Source: Reclinomonas americana ATCC 50394 (Eukaryota > Jakobida > Jakobea > Jakobida). From it: a DNA stretch of 64,000 nt. The DNA is taken from NCBI GenBank assembly GCA_048213135.1, contig PS015009.1, positions 2,232,001 to 2,296,000 on the forward strand, written 5' to 3'. This document shows, one piece after another, positions 18,263-25,110 of this stretch (the first letter of the stretch is position 1; every line of letters begins with the position of its first letter). A program made the position numbers and the translations under genes. The notes beneath the pieces were generated by a model. The model was not told the origin of the DNA, made no database searches, and was given only the letters and a program-made list of their open reading frames with translations.

Positions 18263-20158
18263 ATGATACATTTTGATTTGCCTAAAGATCAATCCTCCAT
18301 CATCAAGGTAATTGGTGTGGGTGGAGGCGGAAGCAATGCGGTAAACCACATGTTTTCACAGAACATTGAAGGCGTAAACTTCATTATCTGTAATACCGAT
18401 GCGCAGGCCATTGCCCTCAGCAATGTGCCCAACAAAATCCAGCTGGGGCCGCACCTTACACAGGGCCTCGGTGCCGGTGCTAACCCTTCTATCGGCCGCC
18501 AGGCCATGGAAGAAAGCCTGGAAGAAGTGAAACGCATCCTGGAAGTGAATACCAAAATGGCCTTTATTACAGCAGGCATGGGCGGTGGTACCGGTACCGG
18601 TGGCGCTCCCATACTGGCCAAGATCTGTAAAGACCTGGGTATACTCACCGTAGGTATTGTAACCACACCCTTCACGTATGAAGGCAAGAAAAGGATTGCG
18701 CAGGCGGAAGAAGGCGTGATGCTGTTAAAGAATCATGTCGATACTTTATTGGTGATCAGTAATGATAAACTGCGGCACCAGTTCGGCAATCTCAAAATGA
18801 AGGAAGCTTTTGCCAAAGCGGATAATGTACTCGCTACCGCGGCCAAATGTATCACCGATGTGATCAACAGCACCGGCCAGATCAATGTCGATTTTGCCGA
18901 TGTATGCACCGTTATGAGTAATGGTGGTGTCGCTATTCTGGGCAGCGCTACCGCGGAAGGAGAGAACAGGGCGGCTATGGCGATTGAGAATGCACTCAAT
19001 TCACCATTGCTGAACGACAATGATATTCGTGGTGCGAAATGGATACTCATTAACATCAATTCATCCGAAGGTGAACACGAGTTTACCATGGATGAAGTGG
19101 AAGTGATACAGAACCATTTGCTGGCACAGGCCGGTGAAGATACCGATGTTATCCTGGGCCTGGGTTACGATAATACCCTCGGCAGCGAGATCGGCATTAC
19201 CCTCATCGCCACCGGTTTTGAACACAAAGATCCGTTCTCCAAAGCCAAGGCAGCGCCTGTGGTAGAAGAGAAGAAAAAGGACGAAAAAATAGTGATGACC
19301 CTCGAAATGCCGGTTAAGGAAGAACCCCGCCCCATGGTGCAGCCCGTACTGCAGTTTGACGAACAGGAAGAGGAGAAGGCCATTGCCGAGATCAGCGAAG
19401 CACCGGTAGAAATGATTGAAGATCAATTCATGCCGAAATTGGTGGATGTGGAGCCTGAGCCGGTGCAGGTAAAATTACCTGGTAAAAATACTGTGGAAAA
19501 AATCGAGGAAAAACCCGTTTTTTTTGAGATATCTTCGGCCGCAGATCAAATACCGACTGTAGAGTTTGACATACCGCAGGTGCCGGTACCCTCCGAGAAA
19601 ACACCCACAGGATCCACTATTCCAAACCACGTTCCAACAGTAAATCAAGAAGCTAGCAATACCCCTTCGTCTGGGGGATTTTTGGCCAAACCCCTGCAGA
19701 TCTATGTGGAGGAACAGCCAGTGAAACCAGAATCCAATTCGAGTGAGGAGCTACCATCACTGCAGATTAAAGACCAGGTAGACGAGCCTGAGATTGAAAT
19801 GCAACTGGTGGTTAAACCCCATCAAGCGGCGGAGGAAGAGCAACATGTACAACAGACTCAGCCCATCATGATATCCGATGTTGAGGAACCTGCAGTGCAG
19901 GACGAAGCAGAGGAGCTCAGGCGCCGGGCCGTGGATCGGATCGCTAAACTGCGTAATTTGTCATTCAATATTAACGCAGCCGATCCTAATAATGAGTTTG
20001 AAACGGTGCCTGCTTACCTTCGCCGCAACATGGACCTTCACAATTCCATCGCCAATGTAGAGAGCTTCTACAGCAACTACACCGTGAAGTCAGACGAGAA
20101 CAACCAGGCTGAGATCAGCACCATCAACACTTTTTTAGACGGAAAAAAACCTGATTAA
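18263..20158 (+). CDS. ftsZ: Cell division GTPase FtsZ with very long C-terminal linker
   Basis: A 631-residue FtsZ, the tubulin homologue that forms the Z-ring. The GTPase core occupies about residues 10-325, with GVGGGGSNAVNHM, the tubulin signature GMGGGTGTGGAP and the T7 loop NVDFADV. An acidic, Pro/Val/Gln-rich linker of about 250 residues follows. Near residue 585 TVPAYLRRNMDL looks like the conserved C-terminal peptide that binds FtsA, and about 45 further residues come after it. At 631 residues it is far longer than E. coli FtsZ (383). A terminator follows the stop. Confidence 0.97.
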   Translation: MIHFDLPKDQSSIIKVIGVGGGGSNAVNHMFSQNIEGVNFIICNTDAQAIALSNVPNKIQLGPHLTQGLGAGANPSIGRQAMEESLEEVKRILEVNTKMAFITAGMGGGTGTGGAPILAKICKDLGILTVGIVTTPFTYEGKKRIAQAEEGVMLLKNHVDTLLVISNDKLRHQFGNLKMKEAFAKADNVLATAAKCITDVINSTGQINVDFADVCTVMSNGGVAILGSATAEGENRAAMAIENALNSPLLNDNDIRGAKWILININSSEGEHEFTMDEVEVIQNHLLAQAGEDTDVILGLGYDNTLGSEIGITLIATGFEHKDPFSKAKAAPVVEEKKKDEKIVMTLEMPVKEEPRPMVQPVLQFDEQEEEKAIAEISEAPVEMIEDQFMPKLVDVEPEPVQVKLPGKNTVEKIEEKPVFFEISSAADQIPTVEFDIPQVPVPSEKTPTGSTIPNHVPTVNQEASNTPSSGGFLAKPLQIYVEEQPVKPESNSSEELPSLQIKDQVDEPEIEMQLVVKPHQAAEEEQHVQQTQPIMISDVEEPAVQDEAEELRRRAVDRIAKLRNLSFNINAADPNNEFETVPAYLRRNMDLHNSIANVESFYSNYTVKSDENNQAEISTINTFLDGKKPD

Positions 20159-20169
20159 TACAACCGCAC

Positions 20170-20207
20170 GCCGGTACAGCCATGTGCCGGCTTTGCTGTT
20201 TCAACTT
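20170..20207 (+). terminator. Terminator after ftsZ
   Basis: GCCGGTACA pairs with TGTGCCGGC (20170-20178 with 20183-20191, one G-T wobble) around a GCCA tetraloop, followed by a T-rich stretch (CTTTGCTGTTTCAACTTTTG). It lies 12 bp after the ftsZ stop and probably ends the dcw transcript. Confidence 0.7.
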
Positions 20208-20262
20208 TTGTTTGTGTTTGTAATACCGCCGAAAGGCAAATTTGGTGATTTTAGTTATGTGG

Positions 20263-20289
20263 CCCCGCTCTTCCAAGAGCGGGGTTTGT
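20263..20289 (+). terminator. Strong perfect hairpin, terminator-like
   Basis: CCCCGCTCTT (20263-20272) and AAGAGCGGGG (20275-20284) form a perfect 10-bp stem with a 2-base spacer, then TTTGTGTT. It is a second hairpin after ftsZ and also marks the left end of a symmetric repeat block (20263-21048). Confidence 0.55.
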
Positions 20290-20291
20290 GT

Positions 20292-20360
20292 TGCCGTCGC
20301 CCGGTCTCCCGACCAGCGACATTCTTAGCCGCCGCTGTTTGGTCTCCAGACCAACAGCGG
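20292..20360. repeat. Two adjacent palindromic intergenic repeats
   Basis: Two copies of a family built on a GGTC-TCY-GACC core with GC-rich flanks: one at 20292-20320 (GCCGTCGCCCGGTCTCCCGA then CCAGCGAC) and one at 20332-20360, where CCGCTGTTTGGTCT pairs with AGACCAACAGCGG. Related copies occur at 20932-20965, 20976-21005, 24268-24297, 53151-53187, 53405-53450 and 53461-53508. They resemble REP-type elements. No RAYT transposase gene is in the window. Confidence 0.7.
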
Positions 20361-20563
20361 CCTCAATTTGGGCGTGTCCCTGCGGGCCGGGCTTTCCGCT
20401 GCTAGTCCTCCCCCGTGTAATGCAATACTGTGGCTCCTTCGTCGCCAGGTTAGCTAACACGGGGTGCGGGCTATACACTGCAATCCCTCACGCAGCCTCC
20501 ACTGAAGCCGCCACAGCGTGTTATAGCTCTACTTGTTTTGACGTATCTTCTGCACAAGCTTTA
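20361..20563. other. GC-rich non-coding block with distant inverted repeat
   Basis: This stretch has no convincing gene. CCCCCGTGT near 20411 is matched by AACACGGGG near 20456, an inverted repeat with about 40 bases between the arms. A reading frame through the block (20288-20788) has no family features and ends in the 21-bp array, so I do not call it a gene. Confidence 0.4.
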
Positions 20564-20815
20564 GCAACTCCCGTACAAAGTTCAGTAACTTTTAAATATG
20601 GTTCAGTAACTTCTGCAAGTCATCCGGTAACTTATAAAAATGAAATAGTAACTTTTACAAAAGCCTCAGCAACTTTTCCAAATGGCCCGGTAACTTCTAT
20701 TATAGCTACGGTAACTTTCGCGAATGAGCTGGAAACTTTGCCACAGGTTTCAGTAACTTCTGTAATGACCACAGTAACTTCCACATAAGGCCCGGTAACT
20801 TTTTAACAGAGCGCA
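20564..20815 (+). repeat. Twelve-unit phased array, GTAACTT every 21 bp
   Basis: Twelve consecutive units of exactly 21 bp start at 20564, 20585, 20606 and so on to 20795. Each begins with a 7-base core; nine are exactly GTAACTT and three are variants (GCAACTC, GCAACTT, GAAACTT). The base three before the core is usually T, C or A and the base just before is A or G (TCA or CCG are the commonest triplets). The remaining 11 or so bases differ freely from unit to unit. It is not a CRISPR: units are too short and the constant part is only 7 bases. The 21-bp period equals two turns of B-DNA, so all cores face one side of the helix. Confidence 0.9.
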
Positions 20816-20830
20816 CAGGGTTAGGAAGTT

Positions 20831-20857
20831 CACAGAGATGTTCTGTGCATCTCTGTG
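20831..20857. repeat. Perfect 10-bp stem-loop (CACAGAGATG)
   Basis: CACAGAGATG (20831-20840) and CATCTCTGTG (20848-20857) pair perfectly around a 7-base loop TTCTGTG. The surrounding sequence to about 20903 repeats the theme CTCTGTG / CTCTTTGC / CTCTATG. No T-run follows, so it is not called a terminator. Confidence 0.6.
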
Positions 20858-20931
20858 GAAACCCTCCGTGCCCTCTGTGAAAACTCTTTGCTTCTCTATG
20901 AAAACTATCCCGCGTACACCAACCCCGTTTA

Positions 20932-21005
20932 GCCGCCGCCGTTTGGTCTCCTGACTAATGGCTGCCAGATGCGGGATGCCGTCGCCTGGTCTCCGACCAG
21001 CGATA
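20932..21005. repeat. Two further palindromic intergenic repeats
   Basis: A degenerate copy at 20932-20965 (GCCGTTTGGTCTCCTGACTA) and a good copy at 20976-21005 (GCCGTCGCCTGGTCTCCGAC then CAGCG). Both belong to the GGTCTC-GACC family found at 20292-20360. They lie on the other side of the 21-bp array. Confidence 0.65.
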
Positions 21006-21018
21006 CCCGCTGTTCAGC

Positions 21019-21048
21019 CGGGGTCTTCGTGTAAACGAAACCCCGGAG
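21019..21048. terminator. Long hairpin at the right end of the repeat block
   Basis: CCGGGGT-CTTCGT pairs with ACGAA-ACCCCGG around a GTAA loop, with one bulge. AGACAAAAATTT follows. The left arm GCCGGGGTCTTCG recurs in the hairpin at 43822-43845. It mirrors the hairpin at 20263 and may bound the block. Confidence 0.5.
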
Positions 21049-21070
21049 ACAAAAATTTATAAGTATTTAT

Positions 21071-21185
21071 CTAGCCCTTGTTGCTATCCGCTGCAATCGC
21101 CGCTTCTATCTTCACCACTGTTGTGTCTTCTGCCAACAGCGAATATTTGATAAGTTGTTCGAGAAAATACCAAACGGAGTTGAAA
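21071..21185 (-). pseudogene. Possible 3' remnant of a lost gene
   Basis: On the - strand an open frame ends at TAG 21073-21071 with the tail YFLEQLIKYSLLAEDTTVV, then KIEAAIAADSNKG. The composition looks like a normal protein end and unlike the AT-rich sequence upstream. No start codon or longer frame is present, so this may be the C-terminal stub of a deleted gene. It is too short for a family call and could be chance. Confidence 0.3.
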
Positions 21186-21326
21186 CAGTAAATTGTATGA
21201 GAGTTTGTGTAACATGTTTTAAGTATTCCTTTTATATATCTTTATTATTAAAATTGTAAGTATAGGCATTTTGTCATTTGCGTATATTTATGAGTTATAG
21301 GCAAGCATATTAACACACTCTAAACA
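21186..21326 (+). other. AT-rich upstream region of the DUF4304 gene
   Basis: AT-rich sequence without a clear gene. Two similar short words lie near the DUF4304 start: AAGTATAGGCA near 21258 and GAGTTATAGGCAA near 21292. No good TAnnTTTG promoter was found. Confidence 0.3.
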
Positions 21327-21842
21327 ATGACAGCAAAAGACATACAGAAGGAGTTTATAAAAACGTATTTGAAGCCGACATTAAAAGAACACGGATATAA
21401 AACAAGCGGACAGACTTGGTGGAAAGATATGGATGACTTTTTTATTGTGATAAATCTTCAAAATTCACAATGGAACAGCAAAGAGCAACTCAGTTTTTGC
21501 TTGAATATAGGAGTTGCGTTGACAGAGAAACTTGCCGATAAAGATAAAAAGAAGGCAACATACTTTGACTTAGCGACACAAGCTCGGGAGAATGTTTATT
21601 TACCAAGAGGCAGACAAGAAATTAAAATATCTAAGGGCGGCTGGCTTGGTTATAAAGTCACTGACACAACAAATATTACCGATTTTATCTCAGACTTTAA
21701 AATTGACTTGGAAGACAATATTCTGAAGATACTTGATAGTTTCAAAACACTTGGTGACTGTGTTAAATTCTATGAGAAGTATGAGCATTTAGCAGAAAAT
21801 TTAAAAAATCAAATGACAGAATGTGGTATCAAGATACCTTAA
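21327..21842 (+). CDS. DUF4304 domain-containing protein
   Basis: A 171-residue protein that matches my memory of DUF4304: MTAKDIQKEFIKTYLKPTLK, HGYKTSGQTWWK, then FIVINLQNSQWNSKEQLSF. The function is unknown. The gene is clearly more AT-rich and Lys/Asn-rich than its neighbours, which suggests recent acquisition. It ends with a small perfect hairpin (GGTATC AA GATACC, 21826-21839) overlapping the last codons. The GNAT gene follows after 60 bp. Confidence 0.78.
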   Translation: MTAKDIQKEFIKTYLKPTLKEHGYKTSGQTWWKDMDDFFIVINLQNSQWNSKEQLSFCLNIGVALTEKLADKDKKKATYFDLATQARENVYLPRGRQEIKISKGGWLGYKVTDTTNITDFISDFKIDLEDNILKILDSFKTLGDCVKFYEKYEHLAENLKNQMTECGIKIP

Positions 21843-21902
21843 TAAAATACCTACCCGTTAGGCGAAATCTTAACCAGCAAAACGGAGCATAAGTAAAATC
21901 TA

Positions 21903-22436
21903 ATGAATTCGAATTTTCCAATACTGAAGACAGAACGGCTTTTACTAAGGCAATTTGCCGAAAGTGATTTAGAAAATGTATTCAATGGCCTTTCACATCC
22001 CGACATTATCAGGTATTATGGAGTAAGCTACTCAACTTTAGAAGCCACAAAAGCACAAATGGAATTTTTTGCTGACCTCGAAAAGAATGAAACCGGAATT
22101 TGGTGGGCTGTATGTTCACCTGATAATCAATTGTTTTATGGCGCCGGAGGGCTTAACAGTTTAAGTAAAGAGCATAAAAAAGCTGAAATTGGTTTTTGGT
22201 TGCTCCCTGATTATTGGGGTAAAGGATTTATGACCGAAGCAATGCCATTGATTTGTAACTATGGCTTTGATACATTAGGTATTCATAGAATAGAAGGCAT
22301 AGTTGAAACAGAGAATTTGCTTTGTAAAAAGGCAATGGAAAAACTCAGGTTTCAGCATGAAGGAACTATGAGGGAATGTGAGATTAAAAATGGAAAGTTT
22401 ATTAGTCTCGATATTTACGCAAAACTTAAAGTGTAG
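21903..22436 (+). CDS. GNAT family N-acetyltransferase (RimJ/RimL type)
   Basis: A 177-residue acetyltransferase of the RimJ/RimL branch, using acetyl-CoA on an unknown amine, often a protein N-terminus or a small molecule. The N-terminus LKTERLLLRQFAESDLENVF and the acetyl-CoA region EIGFWLLPDYWGKGFMTEA are typical. It is AT-rich like the DUF4304 gene. GTTAGGC at 21859-21865, 38 bp before the start, resembles the core site of integron attC elements, but no partner box was found. The gene converges with the NTF2-like gene. Confidence 0.88.
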   Translation: MNSNFPILKTERLLLRQFAESDLENVFNGLSHPDIIRYYGVSYSTLEATKAQMEFFADLEKNETGIWWAVCSPDNQLFYGAGGLNSLSKEHKKAEIGFWLLPDYWGKGFMTEAMPLICNYGFDTLGIHRIEGIVETENLLCKKAMEKLRFQHEGTMRECEIKNGKFISLDIYAKLKV

Positions 22437-22464
22437 TTTCAGTCTTTGTTGGTGTTTGCTGCTT

Positions 22465-22890
22465 TTACTCATGCGCCTCCGCCACTGTGCTATGCGATAC
22501 CAGTCGCCACCGGTCGCGGAGCACGTATACCCGAACGTATTTCAGCCAGTATTTATCCGTTTTATCCTTATTTACTTTTTGGATATTCATCTTTCCCCTT
22601 AAGATGGCCACATTGCCATGCAATTCAACTTTCACGGAATCGTGGGCACGTAAAGGGTAGTCGGCCCGCTTTACGGTTACATACCAGCCTTCCTTTCCTT
22701 CTGTTTTTCCGCTGCCGTGGTTGAACACGAAATCATCCGCATAGATGGTATCAAGTGCCGCGGTATTGCGGGCTACCACGTAATCGTCGGTTAGCTGGTT
22801 GAGGCGCAGCAGGTAGCTGCTGTCATTCGCCTGGGCGAAAAGCGGGAGTGTGCCAAAGCTGCAAATAAGCAGGAGGAATATTTTTACCAT
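22465..22890 (-). CDS. Secreted NTF2-like/DUF4440 protein
   Basis: A 141-residue protein with a signal peptide (MVKIFLLLICSFGTLPLFAQ, cleavage after AQ) and an NTF2-like cone-fold domain of the DUF4440 kind: LRLNQLTDDYVVARNTAALD, IYADDFVFNHGSGKTEGKE, and the terminal RDRWRLVSHSTV. Such domains bind small ligands or act as enzymes; no specific activity can be assigned. It converges with the GNAT gene 28 bp away. Confidence 0.75.
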   Translation of the reverse strand: MVKIFLLLICSFGTLPLFAQANDSSYLLRLNQLTDDYVVARNTAALDTIYADDFVFNHGSGKTEGKEGWYVTVKRADYPLRAHDSVKVELHGNVAILRGKMNIQKVNKDKTDKYWLKYVRVYVLRDRWRLVSHSTVAEAHE

Positions 22891-22950
22891 GAGGTAAATT
22901 TATCTAAAACATTTGGCATTGATACGCCCAACGGCAGGCTATATGACGGC

Positions 22951-23106
22951 TTATTTGAATAATAAATGGATGACGCCTTCTTTTTGCGTGATGACGGTTA
23001 ACAATGATGATAAATTTCCCGACATGATCTCGTCCAGTAACTTTGAAGTAGATCCATTGTATTCAAGGGTAAGGGTAGCGATCTGACTATCGAAGGAAGA
23101 CTCCAT
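22951..23106 (-). pseudogene. Displaced C-terminal segment of the CsgG-like gene
   Basis: A 51-codon frame starts with ATG at 23106, inside the 3' end of the CsgG-like gene and one base out of frame with it. It encodes MESSFDSQIATLTLEYNGST then a segment ending GVIHLLFK. It reads as a continuation of the domain begun in the upstream frame (SNADYNKFRDFKEVVKNNPG). The two frames meet at a run of nine A (T9 on + at 23106-23114). Removing one A would join them, so I regard this as the true C-terminus rather than a separate gene. Confidence 0.6.
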
Positions 23107-24016
23107 TTTTTTTTACACCCGGATTGTTCTTAACGACCTCCTTAAAGTCCCGGAATTTATTATAGTCGGCATTGCTGATGCTGATAACGATGTTGGTGTT
23201 GCCCGTTCTTTTGGATGTCCCTATTTCAGGAACGATCATAATGTCTTTTTGAGAAGACAACCATTCTGCAGCTTGTATAAGTCCCTGTTCCAATGCATTG
23301 GCAACGGCAGGAGTATACTTATTGCCGCCGGAAAAATCAACGCGCTGGTTGCCCAATATAGTAGGTAAGCCGACACCGATACTTACTTTGTCGGAGGATT
23401 TACCTTCCACATTAAATGACCTTGATTCAAACACTTCTCTTGTTTCGGGATTGGTGATGGTAACAATGAAGCCAAGGCGTACTATTTGTTTGCTTAGTTT
23501 TAGCGGACCAAATGTTTTACCAGAGGTTTGATTGTTGAACTCAGTTATTTCGCCGGTAACAACAACCTGGGCAGATTTCATATTCCCTTTCTTGATGGCT
23601 GTCTTTTTATCGGCCGACTCACTCTCACCGAACCGGATCTCTTTATCAAGGTCTTCTTTGTTATCCAGGTTTACCAGCACATTGAAGCAATTGGTTTGCT
23701 GAAGAGCAGTTTGCAACATGGTGGCCATGTTGCCGCCGAACTCTATCATCCCGGCTTCCGGATTTGTTTGGCTGTTGGAGTTATTGAAATACCAGTTCGT
23801 ATTATAATTCTCATTTCCTGTTGCCTTGCTTTTTAAACTTCCCCTGGTAGAGATGTCGAATCTTGTAACAGCTAACCTGATCCTTTCATTCAAAGGAGTT
23901 ACATCGCAAATAGCTTTCACCTGTTCTTCTTTCACCTTGACTTTTTTTTGAGCGGATGCAACATGGATACTGCAGATCAGTAAAAGGAAAGCGGGTAGGG
24001 ATAAATTTGATTTCAT
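23087..24016 (-). CDS. CsgG/HfaB-like secreted protein, apparent frameshift near the C-terminus
   Basis: A 309-residue protein with a signal peptide (PAFLLLICSIHVASAQ) and a CsgG-type fold: RIRLAVTRFDISTRG, MATMLQTALQQTNCFNVL, VVVTGEITEF, and ALEQGLIQAAEWLSSQ. CsgG proteins form outer-membrane secretion channels for curli, but many Bacteroidota homologues with SAQ-type signals are periplasmic or surface proteins of unknown role. No curli subunit genes are near. The frame ends early at TAG (23089-23087) just after a run of nine A; a well-formed continuation lies in another frame (22951-23106). Confidence 0.7.
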   Translation of the reverse strand: MKSNLSLPAFLLLICSIHVASAQKKVKVKEEQVKAICDVTPLNERIRLAVTRFDISTRGSLKSKATGNENYNTNWYFNNSNSQTNPEAGMIEFGGNMATMLQTALQQTNCFNVLVNLDNKEDLDKEIRFGESESADKKTAIKKGNMKSAQVVVTGEITEFNNQTSGKTFGPLKLSKQIVRLGFIVTITNPETREVFESRSFNVEGKSSDKVSIGVGLPTILGNQRVDFSGGNKYTPAVANALEQGLIQAAEWLSSQKDIMIVPEIGTSKRTGNTNIVISISNADYNKFRDFKEVVKNNPGVKKNGVFLR

Positions 24017-24302
24017 ATTGTTGATTTAGGCTTTTACGAACGAGCAACAATCTAAAATACCCCATATTGATATTGATTCCCAGTGCAGGTATATAAAACA
24101 GGATTTTTCCGGTACCGGGAAAGCCCTTGTGAGGTTTGTCCTGTAATGTATGAGCCAGTTTTTACCGCATCAAAGCATGCAAATTAGGAGAGAGTGTTTT
24201 TGACTTTTGCTAAAATTTAAGAGACGACGGACCACGGACGACAGACGGCTGGGAGCAAGGAAGCCCTTGCCGTCGTTTGGTCTCCTGACCAACGGATATC
24301 AA
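24017..24302. repeat. Intergenic region with three repeat motifs
   Basis: This 286-bp gap between two - strand genes holds three dispersed motifs. TTTCCGGTACCGGGAA at 24106-24121 recurs exactly at 54265-54280. GACGACGGACCACGGACGAC at about 24224-24243 is related, in reverse complement, to GTCTGTGGTTTGTTGTCTGT near 43960. A GGTCTC-GACC palindromic repeat lies at 24268-24297 (GCCGTCGTTTGGTCTCCTGA). No gene was found. Confidence 0.55.
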
Positions 24303-24974
24303 TTATTTTTTCCCAAAGGGAATATTATTAAAGAACACCAGTTGCAATTGGTTCCTGTGTGTCTTTTCCTGTACCTGCGACATAAAACCGACTTCTGCCC
24401 GCAGATTTTTATTGATCACGTACCCCAGGGCGCCGTATATCCTGTCGCGGTCGAATACGGGTGATTCGGCATTGAGGAAGATCTCGTTGTATAAGGAAAG
24501 ATAGACTGCATTCTTTTCCATCTTCTTCTTATTCATGGGCAGATTCAGTGCCAGGAAATACCGGAACCTTACTTTGAAATCACCGGGCAGGAACCGTTCT
24601 TCGATGCGATAGCGGTGCTGCAAATAAAAACGGCCAAACTGCTGCCGGGTAATAAATTGCTGGAAGATACGGTGTTCGCTGCTGTACACAGAGCTGTCAG
24701 GTTTCGCATAACGTTGGCTGCGAATGAAACCATAACCCAAAAGAAGGTTGTTGTTATTCTCACTGAGGTTATACCCGATGCCGGTACGCAGCATCAGTTG
24801 CTCCAGGTCACCGGCGAAGTTGTAATTGCGGTACTGCACTTCATTGTGCCAGTTCCATTTTTTATTGATGGCCTGGTTGCCGAAATAGATGAACCAGTTG
24901 CCTACATCAGATTTTTGTGCGAATGCGGAAAAGGAAAATATAAGAGCAAAGAATAATAACCACTTTTTTATCAT
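24303..24974 (-). CDS. DUF2490 family outer-membrane-type protein
   Basis: A 223-residue secreted protein with signal peptide MIKKWLLFFALIFSFSAFAQ. The rest consists of alternating hydrophobic/aromatic strands such as WNWHNEVQYRNYNF, NNLLLGYGFIRSQRY and FYLQHRYRIEERFL, fitting DUF2490, a family of putative outer-membrane beta-barrels. I start at ATG 24974 because it opens the signal peptide; an upstream ATG at 25028 would add 18 unsuitable residues. Confidence 0.82.
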   Translation of the reverse strand: MIKKWLLFFALIFSFSAFAQKSDVGNWFIYFGNQAINKKWNWHNEVQYRNYNFAGDLEQLMLRTGIGYNLSENNNNLLLGYGFIRSQRYAKPDSSVYSSEHRIFQQFITRQQFGRFYLQHRYRIEERFLPGDFKVRFRYFLALNLPMNKKKMEKNAVYLSLYNEIFLNAESPVFDRDRIYGALGYVINKNLRAEVGFMSQVQEKTHRNQLQLVFFNNIPFGKK

Positions 24975-25110
24975 GCTGCAATTTACGAACACAAGATCAA
25001 TGAATAAGCAGCAACTATTGCATATCAATTTTCCCGTTTATATATTTACCCTGTTGAGGACTTTGCATGTGGAGATTTTTTCAACCTGTTCAACCCATCA
25101 ATGGCTTATC

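Noticed and set aside
20288-20788. A 166-residue open frame containing a 7-residue periodic (V-T-x) region
   Set aside because: It starts in a GC-rich repeat, has no family features and its periodicity is the direct result of the 21-bp array, whose spacers vary freely. I treat the array as DNA-level structure.
20564-20815. CRISPR array
   Set aside because: Constant part is only 7 bases and unit length 21 bp; no cas genes are present. CRISPR repeats are 23-50 bp with spacers of similar length.
21826-21902. Complete integron attC site between the two accessory genes
   Set aside because: Only the right core (GTTAGGC) is visible. No RYYYAAC box lies 50-140 bp upstream, and no integrase gene is in the window.
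24889-25110. 74-residue N-terminal extension of the TPR lipoprotein
   Set aside because: It overlaps the divergent DUF2490 gene and its promoter, and the internal ATG at 25111 opens a clean lipoprotein signal.
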